NCBI GenBank assembly: GCA_018268915.1
Contig: JAFDVQ010000006.1
Coordinates: 930,001-994,000 of the forward strand
DNA from: Acidobacteriota bacterium
Lineage (GTDB): Bacteria > Acidobacteriota > Terriglobia > Terriglobales > Acidobacteriaceae
Direction: 5' to 3'
DNA: 64,000 nucleotides
This document shows positions 27,046-36,156 of this stretch, in pieces (position 1 is the stretch's first letter; each line of letters opens with the position of its first letter). The notes under the pieces are model-generated. The model ran no database searches. It was not told where the DNA came from and worked only from the letters and a program-made list of their open reading frames with translations. A program made the translations under genes and the position numbers.

Positions 27046-28131
27046 ATGAAGAGCTTTCCGCAATTTGGAATTCTGGCAGTCTCCGCTGTGGTCTGTTCTG
27101 CGGTGGTCCTTGCCCAATCGGCAACTACAAAGACGTCGCTGCTGGTGCTTTCGAAGCACGATCATACGCTGGCGATCGTCGACCCGTCGACTTTGAAAGT
27201 GGTCGGGCGAGTTCCCGTAGGCGACGATCCGCACGAGGTCGTTGCGTCCGCAGACGGGCATACAGCTTACGTGTCGAATTACGGATTTGGAGCATTTCAT
27301 ACGATTGCAGTGGTCGATCTGATTGCGCAGCATCAAGAGCCATTGATCGATCTGGGTGCGCTACGCGGACCGCACGGGCTGGTGTTTCAGCAAGGCAAGG
27401 TGTGGTTCACAGCGGAGGCGGCGAAGGCAATCGGGAGTTACGATCCGAGCTCGGGGAAGGTCAACTGGATCATGGGTACGGGTCAGAACCGGACGCACAT
27501 GCTGTATGTCTTTCCAGACGGCCAGAAGATTGTGACCGCGAATGTGAACGCTGCGACTGTGACAGTGCTGGAGCATACGGATGGCCCAGCCGGTGGACCG
27601 CCTCCTCCTCCACCGCCGGGAGCGACGCAGGGAATGCCACAGTCTGTTGGTGGTCCGAAACGGATGCCGGGACCTCCGGGAGGAGACTGGAATGAGACCG
27701 TGATTCCTGTCGGAGGAGGAGCGGAGGGTTTCGATGTTTCGCCAGACGGAAAGCAGGCCTGGGTCGCGAACGCATGGGACGGAACGATCTCGGTAATCGA
27801 TATCGCACAGAAGAAGGTGACGGCGACAGTACAAGCGAATGCGCGCGGAGCAAACCGTTTGAAGTTCACCCCGGATGGGAATCGCGCGCTGGTTTCGGCT
27901 GGCGCAGAGCTTGTTGTTTTCGACGTAGCCACGCAGAAAGAAGTGAAGCGGCTTAGCATAGGAAAGGGTGGAGGAGGCGGCATCCTGGTGCAGCCCGATG
28001 GTCAGCGCGCTTACGCAGCCTACGCAGAGGATGGCTTTGTGGCAATTGTGGATCTGAAATCGCTTGAGGTCGTCGGGAAGGTGGATGCGGGACCAAATCC
28101 GGATGGGTTGGCTTGGGCGGTGAGGGAGTAA
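27046..28131 (+). CDS. exported YVTN-type beta-propeller protein
   Basis: 361 residues, signal peptide MKSFPQFGILAVSAVVCSAVVLAQS. Propeller repeats: TLAIVDPSTLKVVGRVPVGDDPHEV, VSADGHTAYVSNYG, GFDVSPDGKQAWVANAWDGTISVIDIAQKKVTATVQ, FTPDGNRALVSAG. A Gly/Pro loop (about residues 185-220, with a run of seven Pro) interrupts the blades. Such proteins often bind cell-surface partners or have lactonase-like folds without a known activity. A strong bidirectional terminator follows at 28205. Confidence 0.82.
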   Translation: MKSFPQFGILAVSAVVCSAVVLAQSATTKTSLLVLSKHDHTLAIVDPSTLKVVGRVPVGDDPHEVVASADGHTAYVSNYGFGAFHTIAVVDLIAQHQEPLIDLGALRGPHGLVFQQGKVWFTAEAAKAIGSYDPSSGKVNWIMGTGQNRTHMLYVFPDGQKIVTANVNAATVTVLEHTDGPAGGPPPPPPPGATQGMPQSVGGPKRMPGPPGGDWNETVIPVGGGAEGFDVSPDGKQAWVANAWDGTISVIDIAQKKVTATVQANARGANRLKFTPDGNRALVSAGAELVVFDVATQKEVKRLSIGKGGGGGILVQPDGQRAYAAYAEDGFVAIVDLKSLEVVGKVDAGPNPDGLAWAVRE

Positions 28132-28204
28132 CCGATTCTCAGTCATGCGGCGAATAGCGTCGTGCCGCATGAATGGGACACAGATCTGTTAATGAGTGCA
28201 AGAG

Positions 28205-28234
28205 AAGGCCGGAGCTCGTGCGAGTTCCGGCCTT
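28205..28234 (+). terminator. bidirectional terminator between convergent genes
   Basis: AAGGCCGGA / TCCGGCCTT 9-bp stem with a loop that itself pairs CTCG/CGAG, followed by TTTTG. It lies between the YVTN gene (+) and the GH51 gene (-). Confidence 0.85.
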
Positions 28235-28253
28235 TTGCTGTGGCAAGTCAGAG

Positions 28254-30164
28254 CTAGTGCAGGTCGAACTGAATGACCTGAATCGAATATGGAGGCAGCG
28301 TCACGGAGAAATCGCTGCTCACGTTGTGAAGCGCGGACTCGACGGGGATGATGCGTCTGGGATCGTCAATGGAGTTGGTGGTCTGCGTGTCGGGCGCGCT
28401 GATGCGAATGAGCTTTGCATTTGCTGCGGGGTGAGCGCCGGGAAGAACCAGATGCACTGGCTTTGAATCCGACGAGCCGTTTACGAGTTTCAAATAGAGC
28501 TGTTTCTTCGAGGCAGAGACGGTCGCGGAATAGAAGAGCTTCTCTCCGGCGTCTTCGATGTTCGAGGCGATCGTGTGGTCGCCGAGATAGGAACCGAAGA
28601 GGACCTGCGCGTAGTAGGCGGGAGATCCGTAGCTGGTTGACGTGTTATAGCCGATGAGGTCCGTGTCCCACTGCATGCCGCCGGGGTTCACATTAACAAG
28701 GAGCGGCGCGTAACAGGACATGACAATGAGATCGCTATTGCGCTCGAGGCCAGTCATCCATGCGGCGTCACCGAGAGCCGCGCCCATATTGGGAGTGGGG
28801 ATGCCTTCGCGCGTGGCCCACTCTCCGACGAAGATCTTCGGGCCGTTGCGGTCAGTTTTGTCGTAGTGATGTGCGTCGGCGAAGTTCTGCTTGGCGCGGA
28901 CGTAGTAGTGATCGTCCTGCACGTCAGGCTTCATGTTCTTGAGAGGCATGGTAGCGATGAGCTGGAGATCGGGGTACTTCGCCTTGATGGCTTTGTAGAA
29001 CTGGGTGTAGCGGTCTTCATAGCTGTTGGAGCGGTCAAACTGATCTTCGTTGCCAATTTCGACGTAGGTGAGCTTGAAGGGAGCGGGATGGCCGTCCTTG
29101 GCGCGTTGTGCTCCCCATTTTGTGTCTGCGCCGCCGGAGACATATTCAATTTCGTCGAGGGCGTCCTGAACATACGGTTCGAGATCAGCGCCGGGATTCA
29201 CATGTTCCTGCATCAGCGAGTAGCCTGCATAGACGGCGAGCACAGGCTGCATGTGAAGGTCTTCGCACCAGCCGAGGAACTCGAGCAGGCCCATGCCGTC
29301 GGATGACTGATAGTTCCACGGACTGCGATGGGAGGGTCGATCGACGAGAGGGCCGATGGTCTTCTTCCAGTCAAAGCGCTCCTTGATGTGGTCGCCTTCA
29401 AGGTAGTTGCCGCCAGGGAAGCGGAGGAACTGTGGGTGCATAGCAGCCATCTTTTCCATCAGGTCTGTGCGGAAGCCATTGGGCCGATCGTGATACGTGG
29501 GTGGGAAGAGTGAAACGAGCTGAATCCAGAGAGTGCCGGCGTGCGATGTGGTGATGGCCAGATGGTTCGATGTTGAAGGCTGAATGGCACCGGTCTTGAG
29601 AGTGAATGTGTATTGCTTCCACTCGGTGTTAGCGCCGGTTACGGTAGCAGTTGCGACGGCCTTGCCGGTGTTGTCGTTGATCAGGCTGACGGTGATCGGT
29701 CCGAGTGCCGTCGCGTCGGCTTTGGCGTAGAAGGACCCTTGATAGGTGGTGTTGGGATGAAGTGAGTATCCCCACCATCCGGTATTGAGAACCCCGGCGG
29801 GGCTCTGCGCGTCTGCCTGCGATATTTCGATCTTCAAGCTGTTAGGCAATGCGGTGCTGGGGCCGGTGGAGGGGTCGAGGCTCATCTTCGCGGTGGCATG
29901 GCCGCCTTCAACGAGGTACCAGTTAAGAATGCCGCTCCAGTCGCCGAAGAAGGTGCGGTTGCGAACCATATCCGCGTAGAGGCCCCCGTCGTAGGAGTAG
30001 TTGATTTCCTCGGTCATTAGGCCGTAGAGGGTGGGGCTGACTGCGGTGGTGGGCTGATCGGCGTGCAGGGTGAGGGTGGCAGGGATGTTCTGGGCGGAGA
30101 TGAGGAGAGTGGACGAGAAGAAGGCGACAACGTGCAGCAGTCTGGCAAACGTTTTCTTGAGCAT
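28254..30164 (-). CDS. exported alpha-L-arabinofuranosidase, GH51 type with CBM
   Basis: 636 residues from the ATG at 30164 (GGAG 9 bases before; a TTG at 30179 is rejected). The signal peptide runs to about LLISAQ. A carbohydrate-binding module of the CBM4/9 kind spans about 80-210 (NSLKIEISQADAQSPAGVLNTGWWGY). The catalytic barrel follows: FLRFPGGNYLEG, YVEIGNEDQF with the acid/base Glu373, and IFVGEWAT with the nucleophile Glu448. The C-terminal beta-sandwich ends SIQVIQFDLH. It removes L-arabinofuranose from arabinoxylan or arabinan outside the cytoplasm. No adjacent transporter. Confidence 0.88.
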   Translation of the reverse strand: MLKKTFARLLHVVAFFSSTLLISAQNIPATLTLHADQPTTAVSPTLYGLMTEEINYSYDGGLYADMVRNRTFFGDWSGILNWYLVEGGHATAKMSLDPSTGPSTALPNSLKIEISQADAQSPAGVLNTGWWGYSLHPNTTYQGSFYAKADATALGPITVSLINDNTGKAVATATVTGANTEWKQYTFTLKTGAIQPSTSNHLAITTSHAGTLWIQLVSLFPPTYHDRPNGFRTDLMEKMAAMHPQFLRFPGGNYLEGDHIKERFDWKKTIGPLVDRPSHRSPWNYQSSDGMGLLEFLGWCEDLHMQPVLAVYAGYSLMQEHVNPGADLEPYVQDALDEIEYVSGGADTKWGAQRAKDGHPAPFKLTYVEIGNEDQFDRSNSYEDRYTQFYKAIKAKYPDLQLIATMPLKNMKPDVQDDHYYVRAKQNFADAHHYDKTDRNGPKIFVGEWATREGIPTPNMGAALGDAAWMTGLERNSDLIVMSCYAPLLVNVNPGGMQWDTDLIGYNTSTSYGSPAYYAQVLFGSYLGDHTIASNIEDAGEKLFYSATVSASKKQLYLKLVNGSSDSKPVHLVLPGAHPAANAKLIRISAPDTQTTNSIDDPRRIIPVESALHNVSSDFSVTLPPYSIQVIQFDLH

Positions 30165-30261
30165 GCGGTTGAACTCCAAAAGAAGTGACGGGACAGTATA
30201 ACGTCCTGAATCTGTGACGTCCTGGATCAGTACAGTAGACCAGCGCCGAGGTAGTGGATTT

Positions 30262-30290
30262 TTGACAGGTAAGTTTTGGGTTGATACGCT
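30262..30290 (+). promoter_or_regulatory. promoter for tRNA-Glu
   Basis: TTGACA (30262-30267), 17-base spacer, TACGCT (30285-30290), 56 bases before the tRNA. Confidence 0.75.
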
Positions 30291-30346
30291 TTCAGAGGGC
30301 GCATCTCGGCTGTTCTGCCGTTCTCATCTGCGCTCTTCAAAGTAGC

Positions 30347-30424
30347 GTCCCCGTCGTCTAGCCCGGCCTAGGACACCGCCCTTTCACGGCGATAACACGG
30401 GTTCAAATCCCGTCGGGGACGCCA
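30347..30424 (+). tRNA. tRNA-Glu (anticodon TTC)
   Basis: The cloverleaf starts GTCCCCG and ends CGGGGAC-G-CCA, so CCA is encoded. Anticodon loop CTTTCAC gives TTC. The D loop (CTAGCCCGGCCTAGGA) is a little long, so the total is 78 bases. The T arm is ACGGGTTCAAATCCCGT. The first pair of the anticodon stem (C with A) is mismatched; the rest pairs well. It has a strong upstream promoter. Confidence 0.95.
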
Positions 30425-30524
30425 AACATTACTCACAGCATCGCGAATCTATAGCCCTCCTCGCGGGCGCAGCGCTCCTCGTTTGTAGTAGAGGCCTGCT
30501 GGTTTCAGACTCCTCAAAAAACAG

Positions 30525-30556
30525 GAATGCCGGAAGGGTTTGGCCCTCCGGCATTC
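30525..30556 (-). terminator. terminator of the propeller-lectin gene
   Basis: Stem GAATGCCGG..AGGG / CCCT..CCGGCATTC with one bulge. Read on the minus strand it is followed by CCTGTTTTTTG, so it ends the gene at 30590. Confidence 0.85.
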
Positions 30557-30589
30557 GGGTTGGGTAATCCACGCCTGCGTGGCTTCGGG

Positions 30590-33500
30590 TTATTGCACCT
30601 GGAATGGGATGCTCACCGATGACGTAACGCCCTTGGAACTGCCTTGGACTTGCAGAGTGTAGGGGGCGATGGTTGTGGTCTTCACGGTCTGGATATAGAC
30701 GTAGCCTTTTACGGCGGCCGTGCCTGTGATAGCGGGAGGCTGAGTGGAGACGGTGCAGGTGGGAATGCTTACCGCGCCGGTCGGAGCAATCACTGTGCAG
30801 GTGAGAGGAACCGTTCCGGTGAATCCTCCGCTGGGCGTAACGGTGATGGGAATGTGGATTGAGCCGCCGCGCCACGTAATTGTGAATGTACTACCCGAAA
30901 GTGCGAAAGATGCATTCGAGGTCGATCCCTGGATGACGTACGACGCCGCTGAGACTACGCTCGTGCCCAGTGTTGGGCTAACCGCGATGGTCTTGATTGT
31001 CTCTGTGTTGGAGACGTTGATGGGGCCTGTGTACTTGGTTGAAGCAGCTGTCGGTATGGAGCCGTCGGTGGTGTAGTAGATGACGGCGTCGGTTGTCTTG
31101 CTGGTGAGCTTGACGTTCTGCGGCGAGGAGTAAGTACCGCCACCGGGCGAGAAGTCGGGATGCACGGCCTGGGTGGAGTATGTCCAGCTGAGGAGTTTCT
31201 GACTGGAGGAGAGTCCGCCGGTGCCTCCGGTGAAGCCGACATAAGCGGTATTGGATCCGATGATCGTCGGGATGTTCATCGACTGTGAGTAGGTGAAGGT
31301 CTTATTGGTCACCATGTCGAGTAGCTTGAGATTTAGCGTGAGGCCGGTGTAGGAGACGGTCGCCTGGATTGAGTCGCCGCTGTTCAATTGAATTCCGCTT
31401 GGGCTGATGTCGACGGTGGGCGTGATTGGCGCCTGCCCATTGGTGTAGAAGCCGGTGGAGTCGCTACCGCTGCCGTTGAAGTTGTAGAAGTTGAATTTCA
31501 CGGCGACGCTTTTCAGGATGCCACCGTAGCCGAGTCCAGAGGCGCTTCCGCCGAGCGCGGTTGGGCCGACGTTCTGGATGGTGAAGGTGAATCCATTGGC
31601 CTGCGCGTTGGAGAGCTGAAACTGAAAGGTTGTGGTGAAGGCCTGGATGTTGATCGGAGTGTTCCAGTAGACGCTGCCCGCTTCGTTCAGTCCACCATCG
31701 GTGAGCTGGAGTCGCGTGTCGTTGCTGGCGACGGCACTGCCGTTGAACTGGAGGCCAGTGGGATTGGAGAAGCCAGTGGCGAAGTTGATGGTGTTTCCGC
31801 CAACCTGAATGACGTAGGCAGCGGTAGTGACGTTGCTGTTCTGCAGCGCGGGATCAATTGCGATGGCTTTGATCGTCTTGGAGACCGTGACTGAAATTGG
31901 GCCGGCGTAAAGCGTGGACGATGCCGAAGGAGTGGATCCATCGGTGGTGTAGTAGATCTTTGCATTCGCATCGGCGTCGGACAGAGTGACGCTTTGCGCT
32001 GAGCCATAGGTTCCGCCAGCCGGAGAGAATGTCACCGAGGCCACCTGAGAGGTGAAGGTAAATGTGGCGGAGCGAACGGTACTCTGCAAATAACCCGGCG
32101 CGCTTGCAATGGCCTTGATCGTCGTATTGGTACTGATGGTGAGCGGGCCGGTGTACTCCGTTGAGGCGGGCGTCGGCGTTGATCCATCCAGGGTGTAATA
32201 GATGGCCGCTGATGGTGTAGTCGAGCTAAGCGTGACGCTCTGCGCAGTAGAGAATGTGCCGCCGTTAGGGCTGACCGTCGGGGTCGCGGCCGTGGGCTGG
32301 CCATTGAGCAGCCCGTACACATCCACTTCTTTCTGCGCGGCGACGTAGACTTTTCCGTTGGTCACGACTGGAATGGAAAATCTGTTGGCCGGTCCGACGT
32401 TGTCTCGAGTTGGGTTTGTGTCGCTTTGATAGATCGTGCTGGTGAGATCGTTGGCTTCCCATGCGTAGAGAACGCCGGGGCCTTTGGTATTGAATTGATC
32501 TACGCGCACCGCCCATGCGATGCCATTCTGCGCTCCGTTTGAGGAGATCGAGAAAGAAGGGTCAGGGTACGCGGATGTTATTGGCGACTTACTAGCGGGC
32601 TGCGTATCCATCACGCCTGCATTCAGCTTGAAGAGCATGGGCACGTTGTTCTCAGCCCACATATAAACGTTGCCCTGCCAGTAAGCGGGAGTGCTCCAGA
32701 ATCCCTTGCTTTGCGGAACTACGCCATTGATGTCCTGGAGGGCATTGGTGCTCGAGGTTGTGCCCGCAACGTAACCGCCGAGGTTATCGCGATTTAGCAC
32801 AAGGATGCGGCCCTCTTTGCCCGCGGTGATTAGCAGGTGCGGATGTGTTCCCGGCTGATCGGGCGGCATGAGAAGACCACCTGAGCCTTGATCCCAGTCC
32901 ATGGTGTTGAGGGTCTGGTAGTTGAAAGGCGTAAAGCTATCGACGGGCGTGATCTTACCATTGGCAAGAGTGAATGCAACGACGCTTTCGCCGTAGGCGC
33001 TACCCGAGTTGAAGGGAGGAGTGCTGGTGCGGGTGCCATTGCCGGTGACAACGTACATGCGTCCGGTGGTAGTGTCGATGGGCAAGCCGGCGCCTGCGGC
33101 CCAGATACCTGCTCCGGATCCATTCGGAGAGAGGCAGAGAACGGAAGTCTGCTGAAGGGTCGTCGCGTTGTACGAGAACAGCCAGCCGTGCCACGGTCCG
33201 TTGTCTCCGTGAGATGCATAACCGATGTAGACGAAGCCATTGTAGAGAGCGAGTGCGGGACGCTGGTTCTCCCAGAGGGCGCTAAAGGCTAGTTGCCCTC
33301 CGGAGCTACCGTTGCCCGTACCAGCGACACTTGCTGTGATGTTGACGGGGCTGTTGGGCTGTTCTTTTCCAGTGATGATGTTGATCGCGTGCAGGCGGGA
33401 GAAGTACGCGCCGTTCTCTTTGGTCGAGCCGACTACAAACATTGTCTTTGAGGCTGTATCAATGGCGGGTGTGCCAGTGATGCCGACAGTGGGTGCGACG

Positions 33501-33997
33501 TCCGGTGAGCCGTTGTCCTGCCATGGCACAGCAACTGCTCCGGATGCGGCGCCGTATGCAGGGGTGAGCAGGCTTATCTGCCAAAGGGGTTTTGCATTGG
33601 CTCCGCCGTTGGAGTCAGCGTCGTAAGCGTAGATCGAGTCGTTTTCCGTCGCTACGAAGACCACGTTGTGCACCAGGCCGTCGCTCATTTTGAGAGCGGG
33701 GACATAGAGAGGCTGCGCGTATACGGTGCTGTCTACCGGGAGCGAGAAAAGCTTGCCGAAGGAGCTTGCGTTGACGTTGGACGGAGTCAGCGCAGTTTCC
33801 TGCGTGTTTTGCCCTGCATGGCCTAAATCGTATCGCCAAGTGAGCACCGGCACAGGGGTGGGCGCTTGCGCCAACAACCATGGAGCTGCTGCGAAGACGA
33901 GAGCCCAAGCGCAGAACCGGGAAAGTGCGGATGGAGTCAGGAGCCGGCGACCAGAGACACTGGTACTAGAGGAGAGTCGATTCAAAGAAACAGACAT
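30590..33997 (-). CDS. exported propeller / chitobiase-C / L-type lectin protein
   Basis: 1,135 residues from the ATG at 33997 (AAGG 6 bases before). Signal peptide ends near LAQAP. About 45-550 is a PQQ-like propeller ([51 protein letters not shown]). Then CHB_HEX_C-type repeats (about 565-640, 650-725 and 945-1025), each with the pattern P-x-x-GT(F/Y)-x-x-x-Q-x-V-x-L then A-x-I-Y-Y-T-x-DGS-x-P-T. Between the second and third is an L-type lectin-like domain (about 734-940): [52 protein letters not shown]. The C-terminus is an Ig-like segment. Likely binds polysaccharide at the surface. Its terminator is at 30525. Confidence 0.85.
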   Translation of the reverse strand: MSVSLNRLSSSTSVSGRRLLTPSALSRFCAWALVFAAAPWLLAQAPTPVPVLTWRYDLGHAGQNTQETALTPSNVNASSFGKLFSLPVDSTVYAQPLYVPALKMSDGLVHNVVFVATENDSIYAYDADSNGGANAKPLWQISLLTPAYGAASGAVAVPWQDNGSPDVAPTVGITGTPAIDTASKTMFVVGSTKENGAYFSRLHAINIITGKEQPNSPVNITASVAGTGNGSSGGQLAFSALWENQRPALALYNGFVYIGYASHGDNGPWHGWLFSYNATTLQQTSVLCLSPNGSGAGIWAAGAGLPIDTTTGRMYVVTGNGTRTSTPPFNSGSAYGESVVAFTLANGKITPVDSFTPFNYQTLNTMDWDQGSGGLLMPPDQPGTHPHLLITAGKEGRILVLNRDNLGGYVAGTTSSTNALQDINGVVPQSKGFWSTPAYWQGNVYMWAENNVPMLFKLNAGVMDTQPASKSPITSAYPDPSFSISSNGAQNGIAWAVRVDQFNTKGPGVLYAWEANDLTSTIYQSDTNPTRDNVGPANRFSIPVVTNGKVYVAAQKEVDVYGLLNGQPTAATPTVSPNGGTFSTAQSVTLSSTTPSAAIYYTLDGSTPTPASTEYTGPLTISTNTTIKAIASAPGYLQSTVRSATFTFTSQVASVTFSPAGGTYGSAQSVTLSDADANAKIYYTTDGSTPSASSTLYAGPISVTVSKTIKAIAIDPALQNSNVTTAAYVIQVGGNTINFATGFSNPTGLQFNGSAVASNDTRLQLTDGGLNEAGSVYWNTPINIQAFTTTFQFQLSNAQANGFTFTIQNVGPTALGGSASGLGYGGILKSVAVKFNFYNFNGSGSDSTGFYTNGQAPITPTVDISPSGIQLNSGDSIQATVSYTGLTLNLKLLDMVTNKTFTYSQSMNIPTIIGSNTAYVGFTGGTGGLSSSQKLLSWTYSTQAVHPDFSPGGGTYSSPQNVKLTSKTTDAVIYYTTDGSIPTAASTKYTGPINVSNTETIKTIAVSPTLGTSVVSAASYVIQGSTSNASFALSGSTFTITWRGGSIHIPITVTPSGGFTGTVPLTCTVIAPTGAVSIPTCTVSTQPPAITGTAAVKGYVYIQTVKTTTIAPYTLQVQGSSKGVTSSVSIPFQVQ

Positions 33998-34229
33998 TTT
34001 GGCCTTCAAATGGGATCGATGCAAGGTTTGATGCAGAACAAGTACTCAGGATCATCTGCTGGATGCATCGATTTTCAAAGCGTTGGCATAGCCGAGAGAC
34101 GGAAAACGCAAGAACTTGTACAGCGCTCTTCCGGAGTGCAGGTGCGCAGACGACAAATATTTTCGTATTCGGAAAACGCAAAGGCCCGGATCAGGATCCG
34201 GGCCTTCAGCGGTGTTTCTCTTCCAGGTG
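33998..34229. other. intergenic leader between GDP-mannose epimerase-like and lectin genes
   Basis: 232 bases. It holds the terminator at 34181-34206, a 12-base direct repeat CGGAAAACGCAA (34100-34111 and 34170-34181, 70 bases apart) and a hairpin-like GCACTCCGGAAGAGCGC on the minus strand. It would form the leader of the gene at 30590-33997. Confidence 0.45.
34181..34206 (-). terminator. terminator of the epimerase gene
   Basis: 12-bp perfect stem AAGGCCCGGATC / GATCCGGGCCTT with an AG loop, followed on the minus strand by TTTGCGTTTTCC. Lies 23 bases past the epimerase stop. Confidence 0.8.
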
Positions 34230-35207
34230 TCACGCGACCATGCTTCCGACCCGATTCTTGACCTGGGTGCTGACCCAATCAAAGGTCTTGCGAAGGCCCT
34301 CCTCCAACGGCCGCGACGGAGCCCAGCCGAGTTTCTCAGCGATGAGCTTGTTGTCGGAGTTTCGCCCGCGAACGCCCAGAGGTCCCGGGATGTGACGGAT
34401 GCGCAGCTTTTTGCCGGCGATGTTCATTACCATCTCGGCAAGCTGATTGATGGAGACCATCTCTTCCGAGCCTATGTTGACTGGACCGGCGAAGTCGGAC
34501 TCCATTAATCTGCGAACGCCTTCCACGCATTCGTCTACGAAGAGGAAGGAGCGAGTCTGCTTTCCATCCCCCCAGATTTCAATCTCGCCATCTTCGGGAG
34601 CTTCGGAAATCTTTCGGCAAATTGCGGCTGGAGCTTTTTCTTTTCCGCCTTCCCAAGTGCCGTCGGGTCCGAAGATGTTGTGGAAGCGCGCGACATGAAC
34701 TTCGAGGCCGTAATTGCGTGAGTAGGACGCATAGAGGCGCTCGCTGAAGAGTTTCTCCCATCCGTATTCGCTGTCAGGCGCGGCGGGATAAGCGGATGCC
34801 TCGGAACAAACCGGATTGTCGGGGTCTTCCTGGTTGTAGGCCGGATAGATGCAAGCTGAAGAAGAGTAGAAGAGGCGCTTGACGCCCGCCTTGCGACCTT
34901 CCTCGAGAATGTTCAAGTTGATGCTGGCAGAGTTGTGCATCACGTCAGCATCGTGATCGCCAGTGAAGATGTAGCCAGCTCCGCCCATGTCTGCCGCGAG
35001 CTGATAGACGTCCTCTATTCCTTCAACGGCCTTGTGCGCGACTTGCGGGTCGCGGAGGTCTGCCTGGATGAACTCGTGACAGGCCGTTTGGGAGAACTCA
35101 GGATATTTGAGGTCGACCCCGCGAACCCAGAAACCCTCATTCGCGAGACGCCTCGCAAGATGACTGCCTATAAAGCCGCCGGCACCACAAACCAATACAC
35201 GCTTCAC
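34230..35207 (-). CDS. GDP-mannose 3,5-epimerase-like SDR
   Basis: 325 residues. The NAD site is GAGGFIGSHLARRL. The epimerase signature is unusually complete: AADMGGAGYIF, VMHNSASINLNILEEGRKAGVKRLFYSSSACIYP, EYGWEKLF, RFHNIFGPDGTW, GGKEKAPAAICRK, IWGDGKQTRSFLFVDECVEGVRR, EEMVSINQLAEMV, HIPGPLGVRGRNSDN. Cys119, Tyr148, Lys152 and Lys191 have the same spacing as Cys145, Tyr174, Lys178 and Lys217 of plant GDP-mannose 3,5-epimerase (29, 4 and 39 residues), the catalytic set. It would make GDP-L-galactose or GDP-L-gulose, in plants a vitamin C step; here more likely for a polysaccharide. Other sugar-nucleotide epimerases are less likely. No sugar transferase is adjacent. Confidence 0.85.
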   Translation of the reverse strand: MKRVLVCGAGGFIGSHLARRLANEGFWVRGVDLKYPEFSQTACHEFIQADLRDPQVAHKAVEGIEDVYQLAADMGGAGYIFTGDHDADVMHNSASINLNILEEGRKAGVKRLFYSSSACIYPAYNQEDPDNPVCSEASAYPAAPDSEYGWEKLFSERLYASYSRNYGLEVHVARFHNIFGPDGTWEGGKEKAPAAICRKISEAPEDGEIEIWGDGKQTRSFLFVDECVEGVRRLMESDFAGPVNIGSEEMVSINQLAEMVMNIAGKKLRIRHIPGPLGVRGRNSDNKLIAEKLGWAPSRPLEEGLRKTFDWVSTQVKNRVGSMVA

Positions 35208-35432
35208 TGAATCTCCTTAATGTAAGCAGCCCGCAAGGCTTACCGAGATTGGAGGCCAAAGACCTCACGCGGGGCGCTGTTTTGAATTTAGGGCATCTCG
35301 GCCTTGATCGTGAAGATGCCGCTTTCATTCGTCGCGTTGCTTAGATTTATGAGCGGGATGCGGCTTTAGAGAAGCGTGGGTCGGTAGCAGCCTGGATTCT
35401 GCGCTGGCCCATGAGTGTGAGGCTTCCTGGAC

Positions 35433-35978
35433 TCAGGATGCCTCCTGCAACTGTTCGGAATCGGGCGCACTCAGAGGAAGGCCCTTGAGGAATTGCGCAA
35501 GCTTGGTGAGATCAACGCGCGTATTCAGGCCGCCAGCGGCGGCCTCTTCAGCGACATTCTGTTGGAAGCTGAAGCCAACCCCGTCTTCGCCAATGCGAAT
35601 TACTGTCGCATGAACGGTGAGATTGCGACCCATGCCTGCTTCATCAGTGCGTTCGAGGGTGATGGGGAAGGAAGTACCGGGGATCCAGCGCTCTTCGGTG
35701 AGCATGAAGAAACCGGCTACGCTGACATCGCCCACCTTGTATTCTTTTGAGCTGCGGACCATGCCGAGCCAGGCGGTCAGAGGCGGCATGGAGTGCCGAT
35801 GCGCGACGCGCTGATCCGGGCAGATCCAACGGATCAGCCGCTTCATCAGCGGCTCCTTTGCGGGGGAATGCGTCATGGTTCTCTCCGATAGGGGATTCGC
35901 AGAATTTATGACTCTTACCTCAGCGCGTCTCGAAAGTGTCTCGGTCGCTTCAGTAGCGTTGTTGGTTTCTAATTTCAT
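35433..35978 (-). CDS. PilZ-domain protein
   Basis: 181 residues; AGGAA before the ATG. The PilZ domain (about 55-150) starts RVAHR (the R-x-x-x-R c-di-GMP motif) and has DVSVAG (the (D/N)-x-S-x-x-G motif), then GFFMLTEERWIPGTSFPITLERTD. Both binding motifs are intact, so it probably binds cyclic di-GMP. The N-terminus (about 1-50) is polar; the C-terminal 30 residues are helical. The DUF192-PilZ gene lies 178 bases upstream on the same strand. Confidence 0.85.
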   Translation of the reverse strand: MKLETNNATEATETLSRRAEVRVINSANPLSERTMTHSPAKEPLMKRLIRWICPDQRVAHRHSMPPLTAWLGMVRSSKEYKVGDVSVAGFFMLTEERWIPGTSFPITLERTDEAGMGRNLTVHATVIRIGEDGVGFSFQQNVAEEAAAGGLNTRVDLTKLAQFLKGLPLSAPDSEQLQEAS

Positions 35979-36156
35979 AGTGGCAGATTCCTTTCCCGCA
36001 CACCAGTGGGATACGCCGGATTCTATGGGTTAAGCATTCAACGTAGCACTTGGGCCCACGGTCCTCCATACCTCGTAAGTTGAAGCGACAGAGGATAGTA
36101 ATGACTTTCGGAGAGGTTGTTACTTTAGTCGCGCGTACGTTTGGCTTCGGCGCTGA

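Noticed and set aside
34035..34180. GEMM-like ACGCAAAG piece
   Set aside because: The match is only eight bases and the neighbouring stem is the epimerase terminator.
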